Assembly: GCA_003218785.1 (NCBI GenBank)
Contig: QHOM01000083.1
Location: 1-13,868 of the forward strand
DNA from: Verrucomicrobiota bacterium
GTDB lineage: Bacteria > Verrucomicrobiota > Verrucomicrobiia > Chthoniobacterales > UBA10450
Length of the DNA: 13,868 nucleotides
Direction of reading: 5' to 3'
Positions 8,401 through 13,868 of the stretch are shown one piece after another. The notes under the pieces are model-generated. The model did no database searches. It was not told the DNA's origin and was given only the letters and a program-made list of their open reading frames with translations. The translations under genes and the position numbers were made by a program. Each line of letters begins with the position of its first letter. The stretch's first letter is position 1.

Positions 8401-8480
8401 ACTGCGCCACCTAGCGCGACCGCGCCGAGCAAAAACAGGATGGAGCGCGCATGGCTCTGCGCCCACGCGGTTAGGTTCAT
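5433..8480 (-). CDS. RND efflux pump, inner-membrane permease (AcrB/CusA superfamily)
   Basis: A 1015-residue protein, full length for the family. It has the two-fold RND plan: a membrane helix at 13-33, a periplasmic porter loop, membrane helices about 335-490, a helix about 525-542, a second porter loop, and helices about 852-1003. The transmembrane relay motif LIIDDAIVMVEHI has D399/D400, matching the acidic pair of AcrB. The second-half relay region reads VGIVTEIAIF with T920/E921, where AcrB has a lysine and CusA a glutamate. RMRAISMT (948-955) matches the conserved RMRP-like segment. By eye, the CusA methionine triad is replaced by D559, I608 and D655, so copper/silver export is not supported. 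It is the last gene of an outer-membrane factor, adaptor, pump operon, overlapping the adaptor by 4 bp. Substrate unknown. Confidence 0.94.
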   Translation of the reverse strand: MNLTAWAQSHARSILFLLGAVALGGAVTSFSLPVALFPQVSFPRVRVTLDAGDRPAERMAIEVTTPVEEAVRAIPGVRSVRSTTSRGTAEVSINFDWGENMVAARLQSESQINKILPTLPAGTSFEVERFDPTVFPAIAYSLVSDSHSLVELRDLALYTLRPVLSTVQGVARVGVQGGRVEEYRVTVDPDKLQSFKMTLAEVASALSASNVLVAVGRLEQYDKLYLVVSDTRFQKFDEIENAVLRSTPDGVVLLKDVATVEHSSEPQWIRVTADGHDAVLFQVYQQPSGNTVEIAKGIKAKLHDIKKQIPDGVKIAGWYDQSDLIIASQHNTRDAILIGMVLAAFVLLIFLRDWKVTLIAILTVPAVLAATILLLYVLKMSFNIMTLGGMAAAVGLIIDDAIVMVEHIVRRVRGTRDGDGRSRVMRAASEFTNPLAGSSAATIVIFTPLAFLTGVTGAFFKALSLTMAASLIISFAVAWLAVPILCANLLKEEDADLEEGGAFMRRVHEVYRKKMQRLLREPRLVVVFLLPLLLLGFLAFKNVASGFMPVMDEGGFILDYISPPGTSLAETDRLLRQVESILQETPEVQTYSRRTGLQLGGAISEANIGDFFIRLKPFPRRGIEGVMEDVRMEIEKHIPGLQIEITQLMEDLIGDLTSVPQPIEVKLFSDDEAVLRTLAPKVAETISKVNGVVEVKDGIVPAGDALNIQVDRVKAGLEGMDPDAVTKALDDFLAGNVTTHIQQGPKLIGVRVWIPRDVRETMRNIDNLLLRAPDGHLFPLKRVATLVPLSGQPEITREDLKRMVAVTARISGRDLGSTVSDVKRALAKSGVIPNNVLYTFGGLYEQQQIAFRGLTIILIAAIVLVFLLLLFLYESFPVAIAMLLVPLLAVAGVFIGLWVTGTEFNITSRMGMTMIVGIVTEIAIFYYSEYRVLPESDDRFVLAGINRMRAISMTAFAAILALSPLALGIGHGSAMQQPLAIAIIAGLIFSLPLVLIVLPALLAIFEPKAARKRSE

Positions 8481-9547
8481 TTCGTTTTTTGGATTTCGAC
8501 CGACATGCCTTCTTCCAGTTCGTAATTGCCGACAGTTACGACGAGATCGCCCGGATGAAGATCGTCCGCGATGACCTGCATTTCCTTTTGATTTTCGAGA
8601 CCAACTTTCACCGTGCGCTTGACTGCTCTGTTATTCGCGACCGTGAAAACCTCGTAACTGCGCGATTGATTCGGTAACACCGCGGCACGCGGCACGACCA
8701 ACGCGTCTTTTTCGCTGTGTTCAAGTTCACCGCGCACATAACCATCCAGCAACAGCTTCGTTCCTTCCGGCAGCGCCACGTAAACATCGACAAGTCGCGT
8801 CGTTGGGTCGATGCGACGCGTGACGAGGCGCACTGTGCCTTCCACTTTGTCTGCCGTTGGATCGTTCACCGGAAAGATGGTGACTGACGCGCCTTCTTGC
8901 GCCGCCAAAAGGTCTTCCGCTTCCACACCGAGTTTCACTTCGATTTCGTTTTCCGCGACGATTTCAACGAGCGGACTGCCGGGCGCCACAATCTGCCCGT
9001 CTTGCACGTTTACCTTTGCCACCACGCCCGCCATATCCGCATGGATGCGATTGTCGCCGCCAGCACCGGCGCGCTGCAAGGTAGTGAGTTGCGCCTCCGC
9101 GTCGCGCGCCGTTTTTTCCGCCGCGCTTAAGTCCTGGTTGGTGGCGAGCTTCAAATTGAACCGGTCCTGCGTTTGTTTGAGTTCTTTCCGCGCGGCCTCG
9201 GCCGCATTCTTCGCTTGTTGAAATTGCAATTGTGCCGCGGGACTTAACTCAACCTCGGTTAACGGATCGTTTTCCTGCACGAACTGACCCGGCGCCACCA
9301 GGATGTGTCGCACGCGCGTTTCGAATGCTACCGACATGGAATGTGTTTTGCCCGGCTGCGCGACCACGCTTCCGTAGGCGATCACTTTTTCGGTGATCGT
9401 TTTTCGCTCTACTTTTGCGACCTGCACTTGCGCGACCGGCCCGGCTGCCTTTTCCTCCTTCCCAGCGCCGAATCGCTGCGCGACCCACACCAGCGCCGCG
9501 ATGATGATAATGAGCGCTATGGCGCCGATGAGGATTCGCCTTTTCAT
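8477..9547 (-). CDS. RND periplasmic adaptor (membrane fusion protein, HlyD/AcrA family)
   Basis: A 356-residue protein with an N-terminal membrane anchor (about 5-24) and no lipobox cysteine. Next come a lipoyl-like half (about 56-100), an alpha-helical hairpin (about 102-160, rich in Ala, Gln, Lys and Glu), the second lipoyl half (GVVAKVNVQDGQIVAPGSPL, 174-193), a beta-barrel domain (about 200-275) and a membrane-proximal domain to the end. It should link the RND pump to the outer-membrane channel. There are no His- or Met-rich clusters of the kind seen in metal-specific adaptors. The ATG overlaps the outer-membrane-factor stop and the stop overlaps the pump start, each as ATGA, so the three genes are probably translationally coupled. 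Confidence 0.93.
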   Translation of the reverse strand: MKRRILIGAIALIIIIAALVWVAQRFGAGKEEKAAGPVAQVQVAKVERKTITEKVIAYGSVVAQPGKTHSMSVAFETRVRHILVAPGQFVQENDPLTEVELSPAAQLQFQQAKNAAEAARKELKQTQDRFNLKLATNQDLSAAEKTARDAEAQLTTLQRAGAGGDNRIHADMAGVVAKVNVQDGQIVAPGSPLVEIVAENEIEVKLGVEAEDLLAAQEGASVTIFPVNDPTADKVEGTVRLVTRRIDPTTRLVDVYVALPEGTKLLLDGYVRGELEHSEKDALVVPRAAVLPNQSRSYEVFTVANNRAVKRTVKVGLENQKEMQVIADDLHPGDLVVTVGNYELEEGMSVEIQKTK

Positions 9548-10914
9548 TTCAAATTCAGCATCGCATTCGACGGGAGATAACGGCCCGAGGCGATCTCCAA
9601 TGCAGTGTGCGCTTCAAGTAATTGCTCTTGGAGCTTGATCAGCTGAATTCGCTTTTGCAGCAAGTTGCTGCGCGCGGTGTAATAACTAAGCACGTCGGCG
9701 TTCCGCTGCTCGACGGCGGTTTGCGCAGTGGTGACGAGCCTCTCGAGCAGCGGCAGCGCTTCTTTCGCCGCAGCTATTTGTCGATTCAGCGAACGAATGT
9801 CTGCGATCGCGGTGGCGACATCGGAACGCGCTTCGAAGGTGCGCTGATGATATTCATCAAGCAATCTTTGGCGGGTGGCGCGCTCGGTCGCGATGACGCC
9901 CTGGTTGCGGTCGAAGATTGGCACATCAACAGCTACGCTAAAACCATTCGTGTGCACATTGGTGGTGTCGCTGGCGCGCGTGAACGCCACCGACAGCTTC
10001 GGAAATTGGGCGAGGATGGCAGCGCGCACGGTTGCATCCTGGCTCTGGTAGCCTTGGCGCAATCCCAGAAGATCGAGCCGGCGCGACTCGATATTTGCCA
10101 GCAAATCGGCTTCGTCGGGAGGCTCGAGGTGTGTGGGCAGCGTGAGCCCGGAGCGCAGGCGCACGTGTGTTTCCGGTTCGACGCCGAGCATCTTATTCAA
10201 ACCAAGCCGCTGATGCGCGAAATCTTGTTCGAGCGAAAGCACGATCGCGCGCGAATCCTGACTGGCCGCTTCGGCGGCGGCGAGATCAAGCACAGTTTTT
10301 TCGTGCGCCTCCACCGCCTTGCGCATGGCATCCGCGCTTTCCTGCAAACCGCCGTTCGCCTCCTGCGCCTGCCCGGTCTGCGCCTCCAATGCGACGACGC
10401 GATAAACCGCCGTGCCCGCGTTGACGGCCACCTGCCATTCCTGCCAGGCGATGTCTAAATCCACCGAGCGGAAATTTCTTCGAGCTGCGGTTTGCTTTGG
10501 CAAAAATGGAATCAGCGAACTCAATTCCCAACCGGCGCTGAAATTGTATCCGGTGGTCGTCCCAGCCGTGTTCCCGCCTGTTACGTAGTCGCGTGAATAC
10601 GAAACCACCGGATTCGGCAAAATTCCCGCCTGGACCAGTTGCGCCGCCGCCAACCCGCGGCGATCGCGGATTGCTCGCAACGCCGGATTCGAATCAAGCG
10701 CGATGGCGGCAGCTTCGTCCGGCCCGATGCCCCTGCGAAAATCAATTGCTAACGGCTCTGGCGGGTTCTGAAAACGCGATATCGAAATTCTGAGCGTCGT
10801 TTCGATGGCGGGCGCCGATTGGATCGGAGACTCGGCGCGAAGCAAAGCGGTTATCGCCGAGACGCCAAAAAAAATAGCCAGCCAGGCCTGGAGGTCAGTC
10901 TTCGCGAGTGTCAT
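9544..10914 (-). CDS. Outer-membrane efflux channel (TolC/CusC/CzcC family)
   Basis: A 456-residue protein from the ATG at 10914; the frame continues upstream to 10992. The internal ATG is preferred because it has AAGGAA six bases upstream and starts a signal peptide (hydrophobic 10-24). The mature part shows the duplicated outer-membrane efflux (OEP) plan. The first half starts at SNPALRAIRDRRGLAAAQ (75-92), followed by GILPNP and long Ala/Gln-rich helices at 150-240. The second half starts near 268 with RRLDLLGLRQGY and SVAVDVPIFDRNQG (326-339), then more helices to 440. No lipidation cysteine is seen. It is the first gene of the efflux operon, divergent from the response regulator. A 52-bp piece of this gene (9964-10015) is repeated at the right edge of the window. 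Confidence 0.92.
   Translation of the reverse strand: MTLAKTDLQAWLAIFFGVSAITALLRAESPIQSAPAIETTLRISISRFQNPPEPLAIDFRRGIGPDEAAAIALDSNPALRAIRDRRGLAAAQLVQAGILPNPVVSYSRDYVTGGNTAGTTTGYNFSAGWELSSLIPFLPKQTAARRNFRSVDLDIAWQEWQVAVNAGTAVYRVVALEAQTGQAQEANGGLQESADAMRKAVEAHEKTVLDLAAAEAASQDSRAIVLSLEQDFAHQRLGLNKMLGVEPETHVRLRSGLTLPTHLEPPDEADLLANIESRRLDLLGLRQGYQSQDATVRAAILAQFPKLSVAFTRASDTTNVHTNGFSVAVDVPIFDRNQGVIATERATRQRLLDEYHQRTFEARSDVATAIADIRSLNRQIAAAKEALPLLERLVTTAQTAVEQRNADVLSYYTARSNLLQKRIQLIKLQEQLLEAHTALEIASGRYLPSNAMLNLK
9964..10015 (+). repeat. 52-bp direct repeat, copy 1 (inside the outer-membrane channel gene)
   Basis: This stretch encodes, on the minus strand, about residues 300-317 of the channel (LAQFPKLSVAFTRASDT). 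It is identical over 52 bp to 13817-13868 in the same orientation. Homology stops abruptly on the left: 9963 is T where 13816 is C. Confidence 0.97.
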
Positions 10915-10920
10915 ACGGGT

Positions 10921-10926
10921 TTCCTT
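10921..10926 (-). promoter_or_regulatory. Shine-Dalgarno site of the outer-membrane channel gene
   Basis: On the minus strand this reads AAGGAA, six bases before the ATG at 10914. It supports that start over the upstream open frame. Confidence 0.5.
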
Positions 10927-10953
10927 GAGCAGCCGATACACCGTCCCTGTTAG

Positions 10954-10981
10954 TGCAGTAGGAGAGTGGCAAAGCACTGCA
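10954..10981. repeat. Inverted repeat between efflux operon and regulator
   Basis: TGCAGT (10954-10959) and ACTGCA (10976-10981) form a 6-bp inverted repeat with a 16-base spacer. The offset pair AGTGC/GCACT also fits. It lies in the divergent region where a response regulator would be expected to bind. It does not resemble the CusR box, and chance is a real possibility. Confidence 0.22.
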
Positions 10982-11697
10982 ATTACGCGCATCTCTCACG
11001 TCGGAAGCTAAAGGGATCAAGCTGTCGGACAAGGCCCCGCGCGGCTTACATTTTTGTTATATGCTTTCTGCGCAACGGCCTCGTGCAGGAGAATCTGGTG
11101 GTTGACCTCGTGCACGACGGTAGCGCGGCGCTCACTCAAATTTTCACTCAGGCATACGATGCGGTCGTACTCGACATCATGTTGCCAGGACGCGACGGGC
11201 TCAGTGTCTTGCGCGAGATGCGCCGACAGCGCGTGAATACGCCGGTGCTCCTTCTCTCCGCGCGCGGGAATGTAAACGAACGAATTGAAGGTCTGAACCT
11301 CGGCGCCGACGACTACCTGCCGAAGCCGTTCTCGATTAGTGAAGTCATCGCCCGGGTGCGGGCGCTGCTACGTCGAGCTTCGGGCGAGCATGCCACAATC
11401 ATGCAAGTCGCAGACCTTTCTTTGAACGTGATCAACCGCGAGGCGATGCGAGGCGGCGCAAAAATTGAACTAACGAATCGTGAGTTCGCCCTGCTGGAGT
11501 ATTTGATGGCTCACGCGGGGCGTGTCATCACAAAGACCGCGCTTTGCGAGCACGTGTGGGAACACCATTTCGATACCGGCACTAACGTCGTCGAGGTTTG
11601 CATTCAGCGGTTGCGACGCAAGATCGATGACGGTCGTTCGCCCAAATTGCTCCACACGATCAGGGGCGCGGGCTATGTAATGCGGGAGGACCGATGA
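10966..11697 (+). CDS. OmpR/PhoB-family response regulator with missing receiver N-terminus
   Basis: Coordinates give the longest open frame from a GTG at 10966; the true start is uncertain, and GTG 11083 is an alternative. In this numbering the receiver domain is recognisable only from FLRNGLVQENLVVDLVHDG (34-52). It keeps the phospho-acceptor Asp70 (VVLDIMLPG), Ser98 (LLLSAR) and Lys120 (YLPKPF). The usual first strand and acidic pair (the VEDE-type segment that binds Mg2+) are absent; residues 1-33 resemble no receiver. The C-terminal winged helix (about 148-241) is intact, with LTNREFALLEYL, a recognition-helix region ending VCIQRLRRKID, and TIRGAGYVM. The gene overlaps the histidine kinase by 4 bp (ATGA) and is divergent from the efflux operon, its likely target. 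It may be damaged, misassembled or phosphorylation-independent. Confidence 0.8.
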   Translation: MAKHCNYAHLSRRKLKGSSCRTRPRAAYIFVICFLRNGLVQENLVVDLVHDGSAALTQIFTQAYDAVVLDIMLPGRDGLSVLREMRRQRVNTPVLLLSARGNVNERIEGLNLGADDYLPKPFSISEVIARVRALLRRASGEHATIMQVADLSLNVINREAMRGGAKIELTNREFALLEYLMAHAGRVITKTALCEHVWEHHFDTGTNVVEVCIQRLRRKIDDGRSPKLLHTIRGAGYVMREDR

Positions 11698-13121
11698 AGA
11701 TAGCAACGCTGCGCGCCCAAGTGACACTTTGGTCGGTCGGCGTCGTTACCATTGCTCTCGCGCTATTCGCCGCTGGTGCAGCTTGGAGTTTGAGGCAGGA
11801 ACTGATCGAAAATCTCGACAAGGATATCAAGGCGGAAGCCCACGACTTTTTTATCGCGCTTAAACAACAGCGCGTGGACTGGCGAGACCGGCGAAGCGTC
11901 GAAGCGTTATTCGATCAATCAAAGCGATTGCGCTATCTCGAGATTCGCAACGATGCCGGCCACGTGCTCTACCGCTCGCAGGAGCTCGAGAAGGGGCCGG
12001 CTTTTCTCATGCCACGGATCCCCAAGCAAAATATTGCCTGGAATGGGCGTGCTCTTCGTTTTGGCGTATTTCATCAGGACGGGATTGTCCTGGCCATCGG
12101 CAGCGAAACAAAGGAAATCACCGAGACTGTTGCACAGCTACTCCTAGCATACGTTGTCGTCCTGCCGATGGTCATCGTTGCTGTGGGGTTTGGCGCCTGG
12201 TGGATCGCACGACGAGCGGTTGCGCCAGTTAAAGCAATCGCCGCACAAGCAGAAACAATTTCCGCGTCGGACCTTCACCAGCGGCTTCCAGCACCGTCAT
12301 CGCAGGATGAAATCGCGCATCTGACATCTGTGCTAAATGGAATGTTCGATCGCTTGCAGCGCAGCTTTGACCAGGTCGCCCGGTTTACCTCGGACGCTTC
12401 TCACGAACTCAAAACCCCGCTGGCACTCATGCGTGCGGAAGCGGAGTCAGCGCTAAATCCTCCAAACTCTGCCCCCGATCAGCGCGAACTTTGTGCGAAC
12501 GTAATCAAACAATGTTTGCAGCTCTCGCAGATTGTCGATGGGCTTCTCTTTCTTTCCCGAGCCGATAATCGCCATCTCGCACTTGAGCAAGAAACCGTTG
12601 ATCTAACTTCACTCGTGCGCGAACTCCGGGAAGATGCTGAGATTCTCGCCCTCCCGCTGAACCTTGCTCTCCAATGCAATTTGCCTTCCGAACTCCAGGT
12701 GCGCGGGGATCGGCGATTACTCAGCCGCGCGTTGATGAACTTGATCGACAACGCCATCAGATATAACCGCGCCGGTGGAGCTGTGGTTATATCCGCTTTG
12801 GTTCACCACGAAACTGCAGTACTTACTATCCGGAGCAACGGCGATGGAATTTTCGGCGAAGCGAAAGAAAAGGTTTTCGACCGCTTTTATCGCGGGGATT
12901 CCTTCAGCGGAGACGTAGCAGCGGGGCATGGTCTTGGGCTAAGCATCGCGCGTGAGATCGCGCGCGCACATAACGGAGACGTAACACTTCTGCGTTCCGA
13001 TCGCCAGTGGACTGAATTTTGCATGACGTTGCCGATCGCGAACGACGCCACACTTCCACCGACCCAAGTGTCAGGCAAACATACCCCGATGCAACGCCGC
13101 ATGGGAGTCGTACTTAATTAA
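11694..13121 (+). CDS. Sensor histidine kinase, HAMP-containing, heavy-metal-sensor-like
   Basis: A 475-residue inner-membrane kinase. Helices at about 9-32 and 150-173 enclose a periplasmic sensor domain of about 115 residues with no His- or Cys-rich cluster. A HAMP domain (about 172-225) and the dimerisation domain with phospho-acceptor His237 (FTSDASHELKTPLALMRAE) follow. The ATP-binding domain has its N box at 349-357 (NLIDNAIRYN region), an F box FDRFYR (395-400) and a G2 box GHGLGLSIAR (411-420). The G1 box reads RSNGDGI, with Ser381 where DxGxG kinases have Asp. CusS-type metal sensors also depart from the consensus here (NPG). About 25 residues after the last strand look non-homologous. 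It partners the overlapping response regulator and probably senses an efflux substrate or envelope stress. Confidence 0.92.
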   Translation: MKIATLRAQVTLWSVGVVTIALALFAAGAAWSLRQELIENLDKDIKAEAHDFFIALKQQRVDWRDRRSVEALFDQSKRLRYLEIRNDAGHVLYRSQELEKGPAFLMPRIPKQNIAWNGRALRFGVFHQDGIVLAIGSETKEITETVAQLLLAYVVVLPMVIVAVGFGAWWIARRAVAPVKAIAAQAETISASDLHQRLPAPSSQDEIAHLTSVLNGMFDRLQRSFDQVARFTSDASHELKTPLALMRAEAESALNPPNSAPDQRELCANVIKQCLQLSQIVDGLLFLSRADNRHLALEQETVDLTSLVRELREDAEILALPLNLALQCNLPSELQVRGDRRLLSRALMNLIDNAIRYNRAGGAVVISALVHHETAVLTIRSNGDGIFGEAKEKVFDRFYRGDSFSGDVAAGHGLGLSIAREIARAHNGDVTLLRSDRQWTEFCMTLPIANDATLPPTQVSGKHTPMQRRMGVVLN

Positions 13122-13144
13122 GCGCAGTAACCGCTGGCAGATAA

Positions 13145-13771
13145 TTGCGGTTCTTCCAAAACCATGACGATGACGCACAGGCGCGGCGAGTCTATGTCGC
13201 CGCCCAAGACGGAGTGATTGGCAGCATCGATCTAAACACGATGGAAAAGCTGCCCGAGATCAAGCTTCCTGGTCATCCGGAAGCGTTCGCTATCGAAATG
13301 GGCGGCCGCCGCCTTTTTGTCAATGTACCGAAGACGGACAGCGTTCTTGTGATCGATCGCAGCAAAGCGGAAGTCGTCGGTCGATGGCAACTGACGAAAG
13401 CAAAGGGCAACTACACGATGGCCTTTGACGAGGCGCACGGCAGGTTGTTTGTAGGTTGCCGCAATCCTGCAAGTGTTGTCGTGCTTGATAGCAACACGGG
13501 ACTTGAACTGGCGACATTTGCGGTGGGCGGCGAAACCGACGCGATGTTTTACGATGAACGGCACGGGCGAATCTACGTCACGGGAGCCGAAGGGAGGATA
13601 GATGTAGTTGAACAACTGGACAGTGATCATTACCGCGTGCTCACAAGAACACCGACGGGTCCGCTAGCTAGGACGTGCCTGTTTGTTCCAGAACTGGAGA
13701 GCCTCTTCGTGCCGGTGCCCGAACAACAAGAGCATCGTGCAGAGCTCCGTATCTACCAAGCTCGTTATTAG
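13145..13771 (+). CDS. 5'-truncated YncE-like beta-propeller protein, probable gene remnant
   Basis: The open frame gives 208 residues from a weak TTG at 13145, 23 bases after the kinase stop. It contains propeller repeats RVYVAAQDGVIGSIDL (15-30), RRLFVNVPKTDSVLVID (55-71), GRLFVGCRNPASVVVLD (99-115) and GRIYVTGAEGRIDVVEQ (141-157), ending RAELRIYQ. As I know the family, full members are about 300 residues or more, start with a signal peptide and have further blades before this point. Here there is no signal peptide, no clear ribosome site and no room upstream for the missing part. The frame is otherwise intact. It is not a close copy of the propeller at 4385-5410. It is either a decaying remnant or a chimeric join; whether it is expressed is doubtful. 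Confidence 0.7.
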   Translation: MRFFQNHDDDAQARRVYVAAQDGVIGSIDLNTMEKLPEIKLPGHPEAFAIEMGGRRLFVNVPKTDSVLVIDRSKAEVVGRWQLTKAKGNYTMAFDEAHGRLFVGCRNPASVVVLDSNTGLELATFAVGGETDAMFYDERHGRIYVTGAEGRIDVVEQLDSDHYRVLTRTPTGPLARTCLFVPELESLFVPVPEQQEHRAELRIYQARY

Positions 13772-13816
13772 AACAAGCCTAAGTTCAGCAGCAAGGGAAC
13801 AGTGTTGCAAATCCAC

Positions 13817-13868
13817 GGTGTCGCTGGCGCGCGTGAACGCCACCGACAGCTTCGGAAATTGGGCGAGG
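13817..13868 (+). repeat. 52-bp direct repeat, copy 2 (at the right edge)
   Basis: The last 52 bases of the window are identical to 9964-10015. The 45 bases before them (13772-13816) follow the propeller stop and do not match the sequence left of copy 1, so similarity begins sharply at 13817 and runs to the window end. The copies are 3,853 bp apart, same orientation. Confidence 0.97.

Noticed and set aside
9622..10458. 278-codon open frame on the plus strand
   Set aside because: It lies wholly antisense to the outer-membrane channel gene, has no recognisable domain, and follows from that gene's GC-rich codon pattern.
4385..13771. The two beta-propeller genes as duplicate copies flanking the efflux region
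   Set aside because: Their repeat sequences differ throughout and they share only the general YVTN pattern, so they are not a recent duplication.

Overview
The window reads as ordinary bacterial chromosome from a Gram-negative, diderm organism. It has an outer-membrane efflux channel, several exported proteins, dense coding and moderate-to-high GC. My best guess is Verrucomicrobiota, possibly a soil Chthoniobacterales member. This rests on the Ser/Pro/Ala/Thr-rich tail on SecG, the YVTN-type beta-propeller proteins, and a secreted family I associate with Verrucomicrobia and Planctomycetes. It is an impression from protein style, not a marker-gene call. I saw no rRNA, tRNA, CRISPR array, integrase or insertion sequence.

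Left part (1-5410). A long secreted protein of unknown function runs leftward off the edge (1-1699, minus). Because it has no stop inside the window it is easy to miss; I translated it by hand to 566 codons. A 146-167 bp divergent intergenic region with two short inverted repeats separates it from a membrane polyferredoxin fused to C-terminal TPR repeats (1867-3762, plus). That gene's start overlaps the stop of a possible 14-codon leader ORF. Next come secG with a long low-complexity tail (3870-4376) and an exported beta-propeller protein (4385-5410).

Middle (5433-10914, minus). A compact tripartite RND efflux operon is transcribed leftward in the order outer-membrane factor, periplasmic adaptor, RND pump. 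Both junctions are 4-bp ATGA stop/start overlaps. The pump has the acidic proton-relay pair, but by eye it lacks the three methionines that CusA uses for copper and silver, so the substrate is open.

Right part (10966-13868, plus). A two-component system (OmpR/PhoB-type response regulator and HAMP histidine kinase, 4-bp overlap) is divergent from the efflux operon and probably regulates it. Two genes here have lost 5' sequence. The response regulator lacks the start of its receiver domain, including the acidic Mg2+ pocket. The last gene is the C-terminal part of a second beta-propeller protein. The final 52 bp repeat exactly, in direct orientation, a stretch inside the outer-membrane-factor gene. 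This suggests a 3,853-bp tandem duplication or loop junction, or an assembly chimera ending the contig.

I found no clearly new multi-gene system. The best candidates for a second look are the polyferredoxin-TPR fusion, the cysteine-containing secreted protein and the disturbed right end.
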